DNA of 64,000 nt, taken from NCBI RefSeq assembly GCF_030704535.1, contig NC_081822.1, positions 33,277,501 to 33,341,500 of the forward strand, read 5' to 3'. Positions 50,220 to 62,200 of the stretch are shown here, in pieces (the stretch's first letter is position 1; every line of letters begins with the position of its first letter). The notes beneath the pieces are model-generated. The model searched no databases. It was not told the DNA's origin and was given only the letters and a program-made list of their open reading frames with translations. The DNA comes from Vitis vinifera (taxonomy: Eukaryota > Streptophyta > Magnoliopsida > Vitales > Vitaceae). Both the position numbers and the translations under genes were made by a program.

Positions 50220-53200
50220 ATGGCAAAATTAGAGATTCCTACGGATTTCTCAAAGGCAGATCTCTCCAATCCCTATTTCACTCACCATTCAGATCACCCA
50301 GGTTTGGTTTTGATTTCCAAATCTTTGAATGGAGACAATTATTCAGCTTGGAAAAGGGCTATGATTCTAGCTTTAAATTCCAAGAACAAATTGGGTTTTG
50401 TTAATGGCTCGATCAAGGCTCCTTCAGAAGAAATTGATCCTGAAGGTTATGCGACTTGGTCACGGTGTAACGACATGGTTCACTCCTGGATCGTCAATAC
50501 TCTCAATCCAGAAATTGCGGACAGTGTAATCTATTATTCTACTGCTCATGAAGTTTGGGAAGATCTCTGTGAGCGATTCTCTCAGAGCAATGCGCCTCGC
50601 ATCTTTGAAATTCAGCGAGATATTGCTTGTCTTTGAAAAGAGCAACTCTCTGTCTCTGCCTATTACACAAAATTGAAAGGCCTGTGGGATGAACTGGCTT
50701 CCTACAACGCTGCATCACATGGGGCACAACAAGATCAACAAAAATTGATGCAATTTCTGATGGGTTTGAATGAATCTTACAGTGCTATTCACGGGCAAAT
50801 CCTCCTGATGAATCCTCTTCCTTCTGTCCGCCAAGCATACTCCTCTGTCTCTCAAGAAGAAAAACAACGCCTCCTCACTTCGACGAACGCAGCAGCGGAA
50901 TCTGCCGCAAGTGCTGCTATGGCTGTGCGTAGCAACGACAAGTCTTCGGCAACTTGGAAGGATGGAATAGATCGATCGAACACAGGAAGGATGGAACCGA
51001 CTGATCACCCCTCTAGTTCTCAAAATTTCCGGGTGAATCGGTCTTCTCAGGGACAAGATGGCAGACCATTTTTTGATCAAGATTGGCGCCGCATGGGTTC
51101 TGGAAGAGGACGCCCCCAGTGCTCGTATTGTGGAGATATGGGTCATTGGGTCCAAAAGTGTTTTCAACTACATGGATACCCACCAGACCATCCAAAAGCA
51201 AGAATAAACTTAGGCTCAAACTCAAATCGAAATAAAAGTTTTTCTGCAGCTAACCAAGTTTCTGAGGCAGATGAAGGGAAACCTGCAGTTGCATTGTCAG
51301 AAGCCCAACTCAAGCAACTTTTGTCACTTCTTAATAACCAAGATGAAAACTCTAGTTCCAAAGTGAATGCTGTAACAAAGCCAGGTTTGTCCAAAGTCGC
51401 TTCTCGCAATTGGATTATTGATAGTGGGGCGACGGATCATATTACTTCATCCTCTAAGTTATTGCATAAAGATAAAAATTGCTCGTTACCGCTCGTATTG
51501 TTGCCTAGTGGAGAAAAAACGAATATTGTTACGAAAGGGACTTTGCCTCTGAATTCCGTCTATTATCTGCATGATGTCTTATCTGTGCCTACATTCAAAG
51601 TTGATTTAATATCAGTTAGTCGTTTGACAAGAGGTCTAAATTGTTCAGTGACGTGTTTCCCTTATTGGTGTATTTTGCAGGATCTGGCTACGAGGAGGAC
51701 GATTGGTTTGGGTAAACAACGTGACGGACTATACTATTTGGTGGCACTAGCGACGGAGAAATCTTTAACCAACCATTCCTCATCCACAAACCAACCAGCC
51801 TGCAATCTCGCCATCTCTTCCACCGATCTCTGGCACAGTTGCTTAGGCCATGTATCACCTTCTCGTTTGAGTTTCATTGCCAAGAATTTTTTGAATTTTT
51901 TTGTTCAGTCCAATAATGCTTGCCCTATATGTCCTTTGGCTAAGCAAAGTTGTTTACCTTTTGGTACTAGTGCTATTTCTTCTACAAAACCTTTTGAGAT
52001 TATTCATTGTGACATTTGGGGTCGTTATCGACACCGTTCTCTGTTTGGTGCCCATTACTTTCTCACTATTGTCGATGATTATACACGTTTCACTTGGATA
52101 TTTTTAATGCGATATAAAGATGAAGCACAATCACTTTTAAAACATTTCTTCAGCTATGTGTTCACACAATTTGAATTTCGCATTAAAACTTTTCGAAGTG
52201 ACAATGGTAGAGAATTTACCTCACTTCGTTCCTTTTTTTCAAGATAATGGTGTCATCTTTCAGCATTCTTGTGTTTACACGCCTTAACAAAATGGGGTTG
52301 TGGAACGCAAACATCGTCATATTTTACAAGTAGCCCGAGCTTTGAAATTCCATGCTCAAGTTCCCACTCAATTTTGGGGGGAGTGTGCTCTCATTGCCGT
52401 ACACATCATCAATCGGTTACCTTCACCAATATTGTCTTTCAAAACTCCTTTTGAATTGCTTTACTCAAAACCACCTTCTTACTCCATCTCCGTGTTTTCG
52501 GATGTTTAGCCTATGCCACCAATGTTCACACCTCTCACAAATTTGATTACCGTGCCATGCCATCCATCTTCATTGGTTATCCTGTTGGTCAGAAAGCATA
52601 CAAATTATTTGATTTATCAACCAAAAAGGTCTTTACTAGCCGAGATGTCAAATTTCATGAAGATATTTTTCCTTATGTCTCTCTCAAGCCCAACTCTACT
52701 CTCTCTTCGTTCACCCATAATTCTGGCCCAATCCCCTTGGTGGCCCACGACATCTCTTCCTCCCTTGACTCTACTTCTCACGCACTTTCCCCTCTTCTTT
52801 CCAACCACACAAGCACACTGTCTCCCACCACAGAAAATGACGACTTTTCCTCTCTTTCTCGACATTCCGAACTCATTATCGAACCTTCTTCTCAGATTGA
52901 TCCAAACCCTTCACCACCGCCTTCTACAACTCTAGTATCGCCTTCTCCGGTGCCACCGTTTGCATCCATCCCGTCCGTTCCTCCAGCCGAGACACACTCA
53001 CCCAAACCAGCCACTCCTCTTCGTCGCTCCAGCCGCCATATCGCCCCGCCAATCAAGCTCCACGATTATGTTTGTTCCCACGTTTCCTCCAATCAATCGT
53101 CTTTCTTGATTCCAGGTCCAACTAAAGGTACACATCCACTGGCCAATTATGTTTCTTATCACAGATATAAGCCTGCATATAGATCTTTTGTTGCTCAACA

Positions 53201-54748
53201 TAGTGCTGTCACAGAACCCAGGTCTTATTTAGAAGCAGCCGCTCATCCTGAGTGGCAGGAGGCAATGTGTTCTGAATTGCAGGCTCTCCAAGCTAATGAC
53301 ACTTGGTTTCTCACTCCACTTTCGGCCGGTAAGACAACGATTGGCTGTCGATGGGTGTATAAAATTAAACACCGTTCAGATGGGTCTATTGAGCGTTACA
53401 AAGCACGATTGGTAGCGAAAGGCTTTACTTAATTAGAAGGTGTCGATTATCAGAATACCTTTGCCCCCACCGCCAAGATCATATCTGTCCGCTGCTTGCT
53501 TGCATTGCCGCAGCCCGTGGCTGGTCTCTTCATCAAATGGATGTTAACAACGCTTTTCTTCATGGCAACTTACATGAGGAAATATATATGTCTCCGTCGC
53601 TAGGGCTTCGGCGACAGGGGGAGGAAAACTTGGTATGTCGCCTTCATAAATCACTCTATGGTCTGAAACAAGCTTCTCGCCAGTGGTTCGCCAAGTTCTC
53701 AGAAGCTATTCAATCCGTCGGTTATGCACAATCTCGAGTCGATTATTCTTTGTTCACCAGAAAACAAGGCAAGTCCTTTACTGCCCTCTTGATATATGTT
53801 GATAATATTCTGATTACTGGAAATGATCCTGTGAGCATTGCTACAACAAAAAAATTTCTACATAGTCATTTTCATCTCAAAGATCTGGGTGATTTAAAAT
53901 ACTTTCTTGGCATTGAGGTTTCTGTTTCTAAAAATGGGATTTTTATTTCCCAATGTAAGTATGCATTAGAGATTATTGAGGATGCAGGATTGTTGGGCGC
54001 TGCCCCTATTGATACACCTATGGAACGAGGATTGAAATTGTCTGATAAGAGCGATTTGCTCAAGGATCAAGGTCGTTATAGGAGATTGGTTGGAAGGTTA
54101 ATATATCTAACTATGTCGAGGCTAGATATCACTTATGCAGTTCATGTGTTAAGCTGGTTTATGCATCAACCGAGAAAGGCTCATATGGAAGCAGCGTTCA
54201 GAGTTGTACGTTATCTCAAGAATACACCTGGTCAGGGTCTGTTCTTCTCTTCGAATAATGATTTTAGATTGAGAGCCTACTGTGATTCTAATTGGGCAGG
54301 TTGTCCACTTACTAGAAGGTCCACTGTAGGCTACTGTGTATTCCTTGGACCTTTATTGATTTCTTGGAGATCAAAGCGACAGAAAACAGTGTCACTCTCT
54401 TCAACCGAAGCAGAGTATCGTGCAATGACAAGAGCTTGTTGTGAGTTGACATGGCTTCGGTACCTTTTGAAAGATTTGGTTGTTTTACATCAGGAACCTG
54501 CCTTGCTGTATTGTGACAACAAGGCAACGTTGCACATTGCAGCTAACCCTGTTTTCCATGAGCGTACTAGACATATTGAGATGGATTGTCACTATATTAG
54601 GGACAAGATCCAAGATGGTTCCATTATTACAAGACATGTGAGCTCAGCACACCAACTTGCAAACATTCTAACTAAACCATTGGGAAAGGAGATTTTTGCT
54701 CCTATGATTCGCAAGTTGGGAGTGCAGGATATCCACTCTCCAACTTGA
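50220..54748 (+). pseudogene. Degraded copia gag-pol polyprotein
   Basis: gag begins at 50220 with HHSDHPGLVLISKSLNGDNY. An in-frame TGA (50634-50636) interrupts it, then the same frame continues to 52247. That part holds the zinc knuckle CSYCGDMGHWVQKC, the protease site WIIDSGATDH, the pre-integrase box LWHSCLGH...CPICPLAKQ and the integrase core start (HCDIWG, TFRSDNGREF). A frameshift in a T run near 52235, a stop at about 52286 and another shift near 52505 break integrase. RT starts near 53209 (WQEAMCSELQAL), has a stop at 53430-53432 and a shift near 53500, then is open from 53537 to 54748. The RT active site reads YVDN instead of YVDD. RNase H (CDSNWAGCPLTRRST, SSTEAEYRA) and the C terminus are well preserved. 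Not autonomous. Confidence 0.88.
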
Positions 54749-54755
54749 GGGGGAG

Positions 54756-54965
54756 TGTTGGAAAGTCAATCTTCCTAAATCTTCCATATTAAGAATAGAT
54801 GATCTGTATATGTTAGTTTTCCTATTGTAATTCCTGACTTATAGCTGGATAGTCTAGAATATGGTAAGCTGATTTCTGATTTGTAGAAAAAGATCTCAAA
54901 CCTCCTTGTATAAATACACACTTCAACATCAATAATATTAATTCAGCTAATTCTTCTTCTTTTCA
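54756..54965 (+). repeat. 3' LTR of the 5.0-kb copia element
   Basis: 210 bp, preceded by the purine tract and followed by AGGG and the resumed host exon. Confidence 0.93.
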
Positions 54966-55008
54966 AGGGCGCGGGTTAAGGTTGATTGGTTAAGAAGCCC
55001 ATTTGTTG

Positions 55009-55270
55009 GAGTGCAACCTTTAGTTGAGTATGCACAAGCAGAGGGCAAGAGGGACGTGATTCGTAGGCGCTTGAATGAGAAGATAGCTGAAGTAGAGCAG
55101 CTTTATCTGGAGTTGGACCAAGCAGAGGCCAGTTTACAGGAGTGCAACCTTTAGTTGAGTATGCACAAGCAGAGGGCAAGAGGGACGTGATTCGTAGGCG
55201 CTTGAATGAGAAGATAGCTGAAGTAGAGCAGCTTTATCTGGAGCTGGACCAAGCAGAGGCCAGTTTACAG
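55009..55270 (+). repeat. 131-bp tandem duplication in the last exon of the FAR1-type gene
   Basis: 55009-55139 and 55140-55270 are identical except for one base (GAGTTGGACC versus GAGCTGGACC). 131 is not a multiple of three, so it shifts the frame. The repeat junction (CAG then GAGTGCAAC) resembles the natural downstream sequence (CAG then GAGCTGCAAC), suggesting slippage or microhomology-driven duplication. Confidence 0.95.
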
Positions 55271-55336
55271 GAGCTGCAACACCGAATACCAGACTGGCTT
55301 AGGATTGAAGATACACTTGGTAAACTATTATTGTAG

Positions 55337-56741
55337 GAAGTGGAAGGTTGGTTTTATTGATCTCTTCATATGTATCTGGACATGGTTTCCAAGTGATTGG
55401 AAACCCCACCAGTCGCACCATGCATGGAAGTTAATAACTTTTAGACTCATGTAGCAAAAAGTTATATATTGAACGATTTCATATAGAAATTAAATTTATA
55501 CCTAAAAGCCAAATATATGGAAAGTTATTGTGCATAGCCCAAAGTTATGCCAATGATGACCAAAAACTACCGAGAATATATTTAGATATTCTACTAGCAT
55601 GAAACTTTATTTTATATGATATTAGGGTTGGGATTTGAATATAGGGAACTCTCTATTACAAGCATAGATAAAAGAGCAATTAGAATATAATTAAATAAAT
55701 GATAAATCCAAATTTCTAATTATATCATGTAATGCTTTGTAGGATGATATCCTAACAATCTTCCATTAGCCCTCAAAACATAATGCTATAAAAGTAAATT
55801 AGGTGCATATTTGACACCTATATTGTCCCCGTTACAATCAAAGACTTTTCCTATAAGTGTTTTAGTATAAGAATCTATTAGGTTCTTTACAAAAGGTATC
55901 TTCTCAATTGGCATATCACCTTTTTGTACTATTTATGAATTAGGTGGTACTTCCTTTCAATATGTTTACTCTTCTAGTATTTTCATAATCTATTTCACAT
56001 ACATATAGATATATATCTATTTTGATGATAAAGATGTAATACCATGAACAAAATCATACTTATGGTTCAATCAAAAGTGGTTGATGCATAAATCAATTCA
56101 AAAATCGAGAAAGTCATTCACTTTATATATTAGCCATAAACATACATTGTATATAACATATTGAAAATTGATAAAATAAACTTTTATTATCATAAATTTC
56201 ATCACAATAACATCAAAAGTATTCATGTCACTTAATCAACATATGTCAGTGGTATTATATGCTCACCAATGAAACTCATAAGTAATTATTTAATTATGCA
56301 AATCAAATCCTAATTTTGTTTGAATCAAAATAGTCAAGGATTTTAGAATAATATGATTTTCACAATTCCATTATTGAGAAAAGACATACTTTTAATCCAT
56401 ATAGAAGTCTTAAAGAGATCAAACAATAAGCAAAGTAGAAACCGTGTTGTTCTTTCTTAACCCTTCTACTCTTAGGTTTTTTCTTATGTGTATTTGATCA
56501 AATAGAACATTTATTTTACAGGGTGAAGAGAAGATCAGATAAGGCGTACGCTTTCCATTAAAGTACCTTTAATTTAGGAAATTAACTTCTGGTAGTTTTA
56601 TTATTTATTTGACCATAATTTTTAATTTGATATTTAAATGAATATCACATAATAATATACACTAGGCCACATGAAATTCTTACATGGCTTGCATGAGCCT
56701 CAAAAGAGCCTTTCATTCTTCACATAAATTTCGTGTATAAT
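55337..56741. repeat. 3' UTR then TNL-upstream flank, copy X
   Basis: 55337-55850 is the likely 3' UTR and spacer. About 55860-56741 is homologous to 59245-59695 plus 62282-62825, the sequence leading into the TIR exon at 62965. Shared stretches include TTTTTGTACTATTTATGAAT, CAATCAAAAGTGGTTGATG and AGCCTCAAAAGAGCCTTTC. Homology stops abruptly at about 56735 (after ATAAATTTC), where the PSB33-derived block starts. Confidence 0.78.
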
Positions 56742-56905
56742 CACAACAACAGAATCGTCTCTCCGTCCTGTATAATCACGCGCCGCTCCCCCTTGGGCAA
56801 TGCCGACAGCGGCACCACTGGCACCCAGTTCTCGCCATCCCCCGCAGCCGACGGCTCCTCCGCCACCGACACTTCCGTCGCCTTGCAAGTAAGTCTCCGG
56901 CTAGA
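56742..56905 (-). pseudogene. PSB33 exon 1 fragment
   Basis: Corresponds to roughly residues 48-101 of PSB33 with a few substitutions. It has no start codon and no transit peptide: a deletion between two AGAG motifs fused the residue-48 region to the leader. The other exons are absent. Confidence 0.85.
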
Positions 56906-58922
56906 GAAAGACAAGGGCTTTGCATGGCCACAAGAATTGGATAAAGCCTTTTGGTTGGTTCACATTTTATACCATGATTTTTCGTTAAGACCCTTAGGCT
57001 TCACACACTGAACTTTTTGCAAATGGGGATTAGAAACAAAGCCATAGGACCCGAGAGCACGCGTGGTACAAGGTTGAAGATGCTAAATTTTTCCTAGGAC
57101 GGTGAGCAGGATGGAAGTAAGGGGAAGAGAATGATTATTTGCCAAATATACCTCTTTACTTAAAATTATGTCATGAAATATACAAGGGAGAGCTTAGGTT
57201 TTGTTACCAGTTACCAAAGGGGACTTCGATAGAGGAGGACTTATTCTATCTTTCCTTCCTTAACCTTCTCAAAGCAATAAATTACTTCCATTTGTAATAA
57301 TTAGAACCAGATCCGTTATTGGATTGAAAAAGTTATCGATTTGTGGTTTATTGATTGGATCGATGGTTGAACCACAATAGAATCAATGAAGTAATAATTA
57401 TATAATTTATATATTATATAAAATAAAAAAATAATTATAAAAAATTTAGAATATATAATAAAAATTTTAAATAATATTTCAATTTTATATTAGATATATC
57501 AAATTAAATTATAAAGATAAATGTAAATATATTAATATTTGAAACCTTATTAAATAGAATATGTATAATATTTAAATATAAAGTATTTAAGATGAAAATA
57601 AAATCATAGTATTTAATTTTATCTCGTTGTATTTTATTACTTTAAAATTATTATATTAATTATTTACATTATTTTCATAATTATTATTATACAAATAGAC
57701 ATGAACGTAAATATTTACATGAAAATATTTGAAAAAAAAACCATTAATCTTTCTATATATTTAGTTTTACAGCATTATTGTACATGGATGGCATATAGCT
57801 CAATGGCCTTGCCCTTGATTTTAAAGCTGACCTCAAATCCACCTGCAGCATGCACAACTTTTTTTCCTTACCACCTGGAATCAATCCCACATCGGATTGG
57901 GTTGGGCTTTGGCTCGTTTAAACCCTCTTGGGCTCAACCGGTTTGGGCTTTTAATGGATGATTGGCTGTAGAGCCTATTGGGCTTCTACAACAAGTGGAA
58001 GTTTGGCCCAGTTTTGGGCTTGACTGCTTCTTAGGAAGCCGAACGGTCCGTCCGGTTCAATGATCCAACCATGGCTCAAGCGGTTTAACACCGATTTAAT
58101 ATGAAAATAGTTCCCTGGTGCAAACCAGACCGACTTGAGCAGTTCAAGCCCGGTTTAATATGAAAATGGTTCCCTAGGGAAAACTCGACCTGAGAGATGG
58201 CCGATAACGGTTTAGTCCGGTTTTCAAAACATTGGCTGCAAGTATCTTATACATCATTACTAACAAAATGAAGATAAATGAGTCATGGATTACCTTAGAA
58301 TCCATCAAAATGAAACTACAAAATATGGTATAAAAATCAACCAAAGAATTTACAATTCTTACAAAGTAACCATGAACTGTTAACAGCTCTATCATATTCA
58401 GCCAAAAGAACCCATCCCCAAAAAAAAATTATCATGATCCTTTTTGTTCTAACATTAGAAGAGAACATATGCCCTTAAGGGTGTATGTTCAGTATATGAG
58501 AATAAGAATGAAAATAGGAATTTGAACAGAGATATATCACATTAGCATGTGGGAAAGAATAACCAAAATCTGTCAAGAGTGAGTTTGCTAAACAACTCAA
58601 CATGTATCAAGGCAAATTTAAAGCAAAAACCAGCAACAACCACCCAGCATGTATCAAACTTCAAAAGCTTGTCAGCAACACCACTACTGCACAACCCGAA
58701 AACTCCAATGGTTATGATGTTTCAAAAATATTAGAAACAAAGGAACAAAGTCAGTTTCAAGATAAGAAACAAAGGAAGCACACAGCTCACCAATAGTTGA
58801 TATCGGAAGATTTGGGTGCATATCAAGCATTTGTCTGCCCGGTTCCTCCTCGCCAAGGGATGCTCTGATAATGGCTGCATTGCAACCGTTGCTCTAGCTA
58901 CATCTCTGATTCAGAGTGATCC

Positions 58923-59222
58923 TTACAGTAGGGGTGCAGTGGGTTCCCCCTCATCAGCAGAATAGTAATCAGAGTTCAATATTAGAGCACCCGCTTGCAC
59001 TAGGTCCCTCCTCGTGGATTTCTTGAAGGACAACAGATGACTCATTAGGAGGAGTGAAGATAGAGTAATTCATCTCTTCATTAACATACACTATACCAAT
59101 TCCACATTCCTTAATTACATTAAGGCCCATCAAGGTGGTTATTCTGAATGAAGCTTTGATGTGAGTGACTTGACACCAATTGATGAAGCGGGGAAGCGGT
59201 ACACAAACCAGCCACAAGTGAT
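58923..59222 (-). pseudogene. 3' end fragment of a TNL (post-LRR domain)
   Basis: Matches the last exon of the TNL at 38434-39051 (LPRFINWCQVTHIKASFRIT, VIKECGIGIVYVNEEMNYS). A 16-bp loss near 58976 relative to the source shifts the frame before the C terminus. TIR, NB-ARC and LRR parts are missing; the fragment ends at the duplication edge. Confidence 0.88.
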
Positions 59223-59244
59223 GTGACGCCTATTAATGTTTTAT

Positions 59245-62200
59245 TAAAGAGATCCATTAGGTTCTTTCGTGGAAGGTATTTTCTCGACCACCATATCACC
59301 ATTTTGTACTATTTATGAATTAGGTAGTACTTCCTCTCGTTGGGTTTACCCTTCTAATATTTTCTTGGTTCTTTATATATAGTACATATATCGTTAAAAC
59401 ATTACTATCAAAGATACAAAATTCACTATTGACATAAATATATATATAACATAATCTATTTCACTTACATATAGAATCTATTGATGATAAAGATGCAACA
59501 ACATGAACAAAATCATATTTATGGTTCAATCAAAAGTGGTTGATGTATAAATCAATTCAATAAATTTCATGAATTAAGAAAGTCATTCACTTTATATATT
59601 AACCATAAACATACATTATATATAATATATCAAAAATTGATAAAGTCAAACTTTGATTATCATAAACTTCATCACAATAACATCAAAAGTATACATGGAT
59701 AGACCTCAAAATTTGTCTCATATTTATTTTTACATTGATTTTGAGCTTCATTTTATCTTTACATTCTAAACTTGATTACATCTATTTTTTTTTTGTCCAT
59801 AGACACTATTTAATTCTTAGTTTTATTATTTTGTAGAACATTTTATTATTATTATTATTATATTTTACATTTTTTCTTTTTCATTTTCTTCTTTTCTCTA
59901 TTTTATTTTATTTTATTTTTCTCTCTTCTCTCTCTTTCCACCTACCCCCACTTTCTCCCGTACCCCCCCACATCACGGAGACAACCCACTTTTAGAGATT
60001 GTACATGCCCTTCCCCATTTTTTTTTCTTTCTTTTTTTCCTACTTCTTTTCTTCTTTCTTTCTCTCTCACCACACTCACTCAACCTTCACTGTGGACAAC
60101 ACGGCCGGCCAATCGTCATTGGCAAGCCACTGTCGGTCAACCATCTCCTTTTCCCCTTTCTCATTTTCCCCTTCCCTCCCTTTCTCACCTCACCCATTTG
60201 CCTATTTTATTATTATTTTTTCCTTTTTTTCCTTTTCTTTCTCTCCTCAATTCCACTGCCATTTTTTTCTCTCCTATTCATTCTTGGTCTCCAAAAAAAT
60301 GTGTAAGTTTATTTTATGCATTATTTTATTTTATTTGTGAGATTTGAATTGGTGAATTAATATGGAATGTGAGCTTTGATGAATTAATACAAAATTTGGG
60401 TTTATTTGTTGTTAATGAAATTTGTTGGATGGATTTATAATTGATATGGATTTTGTTCATTTAAATTATTTGATTTGTTATGAGATAATTGTGGTATATT
60501 TTGGGTGTTACTTCAAGTTTGCATATTAAATTGAGTTGATTTTGGTTATGGATTTAGGTTTACATATTAAATTGGGTTAATTTCTTTTAGATTATGGGAT
60601 ATTAAATTTAGGTCTAATGGAATTTGTTTTAATTATCAAATTTTAGGTTTGGTTAATTGTGCTTGTATTTTAGTTATTAATTTGGAGATCTTGGACTAAG
60701 GCCTATAACATGTGGGTTATTTTTGTTGAGTTTTATTTACTAATTTGGGCCCTTTTTTAATTAGTAAAATTTATTTGACTAATTTGAAGTTTGAATTTAA
60801 GTTTAAATATTTATTTTGGACTTTGTACATTTCTAGATATTTACATTTGGTTTAATTTTGTTTTGAATGGGCTCCTTCCATTGAATATAGATCAATGACA
60901 AGTGGAAAATCGAATTTCATGGAAGGAAAGAAAGCTCAGGAAAACTATAAATGAAGCATTGAACTTGTTGTAGGCTTGTTGGGATATACGTTTTATTTTC
61001 CACTTCCATTTAGTTTTATTGTTATTGATTCCTGTAAATATTTTTATGTATATATTTATTGGGTGTGAACAAAATTGAACAATAACTTAGAAATTTTGTT
61101 TTAATAAAAATAAAGGTTCAGAAAATATATATTTTTTTATAAAATAAAGTTTTCTTGATAAAAATTCATAAAAATGCTTTCAGAAAAATCCAAAAAAATT
61201 TGTTTTTAAGAAAATTCGAAAAATTGTTTTTAATAATAATTGTCTGAAAATTTATGTTTAAAAAAAATTGTTCAGAAAACTAGCTTTTAAATAATATTTC
61301 TCAAAAGATTATTTTTTTTAATAAAATTGTCCAAAAAAATATATTTTTTAAATAAATTCTATTTCCTTAATTAGAATGAGATTAAAAGTAATTTTTGTAA
61401 ATGAAGGTCTTAAAATAACCTTTTAATGAGAATCAGAGGGGAGTCATTTTTGCAAATTCAAGTTGCAAAAACCATTTTCTTAATAAATTGGATCGAAAAT
61501 ATTTTTGTAAATAAAGCTTGTAAAGAAATGAATTCCTTTGTAAATAGAAATTAAATTGAAGGACTTTTTAAATAAAGTTGTAACTTTTTCTAGTAACAAG
61601 AAGTAAAAATAATTTTTATTGTCAAATTGAAATTTTGTATTAAATTCTTTTGATAAAATAAGTGTAAATAACTTTTTTGAAAATTGAATACAAATGAAAT
61701 TGAATCAAATCACTTGTTAAAAATATATTGAAACTTTTTTTTTTTTGTAAATAAACAAATTAAAATTATTAATTCAAAATTGTTTTTAATAAAATCCTTT
61801 GAAATTTCTTGAAAAACTAATTTTTGAAATATTTTTTTAATTAATTAGTTCAATAAATCATTTTTCATAATTCTCATATCATTTATCTTGTGCATTTTTG
61901 TAATTTGATTTTATAATTATTTTTGTGTATTTTGATTTGTGTCTTTAATTTCGGTATCTATAATTAATTAATTAATTATCACAATTCCCTTGATTCATTT
62001 AGTAGAGATCGTAGGTATATGGGTTTAGAGGAGTGTTATGGCTTATAAGTGTACCTTCTCCATAGGTAACCTGACCCTCATATCTAAACTCAATTTTTAT
62101 AGATTTGTCTTTCCCAAATAAGAAGTCACACATGGTTTTCTTTCTTATTTTGTTTTCATTTAAAAAAAACTAAAATAAGTGGCGACTCTAAGTCTTTTTC

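Larger units (their letters stand above)
49931..54965 (+). mobile_element. Complete but defective Ty1/copia retrotransposon inserted in the FAR1-type gene
   Basis: Two 210-bp LTRs (49931-50140 and 54756-54965), a primer-binding site TGGTATCAGAGC at 50141-50152 and a purine tract GAGGGGGAG (54747-54755). LTRs begin TGTTGG and end TTTTCA. I count eight substitutions between them (about 4%), so the insertion is fairly recent on an evolutionary scale. AGGG flanks both ends (49927-49930 and 54966-54969), a 4-bp match where 5 bp is usual. It has the full gag-PR-IN-RT-RH order but carries stops and frameshifts. Confidence 0.92.
49034..55336 (+). pseudogene. FAR1-domain gene (FRF-like) disrupted by a copia insertion and a 131-bp duplication
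   Basis: Exon A 49034-49477 encodes MAINVNGDEIG and a FAR1 DNA-binding domain: FSSELEAEEFCKKYAKRIGF, the Cys pair region CFLCSCEGFR, GCNVQIQV and the HLEHNH metal site. No MULE-type transposase domain follows, as in the FAR1-related factors. Exon B starts at 49609 and encodes a helical region (IWQQIWTKYGDVTANCSF, then KGSILQIVELMQ) somewhat like PEARLI-4/phospholipase-like proteins. It is cut at 49930 by a 5,035-bp copia element; coding resumes at 54970 in the same frame once one AGGG is discounted (DLER, then ARVKVDWLRSP). A second lesion, a 131-bp tandem duplication at 55009-55270, shifts frame and brings a stop at 55152-55154; without it the frame would end at the TAG at 55334, about 333 residues. 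As it stands, translation ends at 49953 inside the LTR. The 5' half could still be transcribed. Confidence 0.85.
56742..59222. repeat. Segmental duplicate of the PSB33-TNL interval (35877-38765)
   Basis: Same orientation as the source. The left edge starts at CACAACAACAGAATCG (35877 in the source) and the right edge ends near ACCAGCCACAAGTGAT (about 38765). Long stretches are near-identical (for example 56942-57190 against 36294-36540). It has lost about 212 bp over the PSB33 start (36042-36253), carries an extra AT-rich segment of about 500 bp (57390-57900), and differs from the source between about 57215 and 57300. Confidence 0.88.

Noticed and set aside
52513-52935. 140-codon Leu/Pro-rich frame inside the copia element
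   Set aside because: An out-of-frame reading of the Ser/Pro-rich linker before RT.
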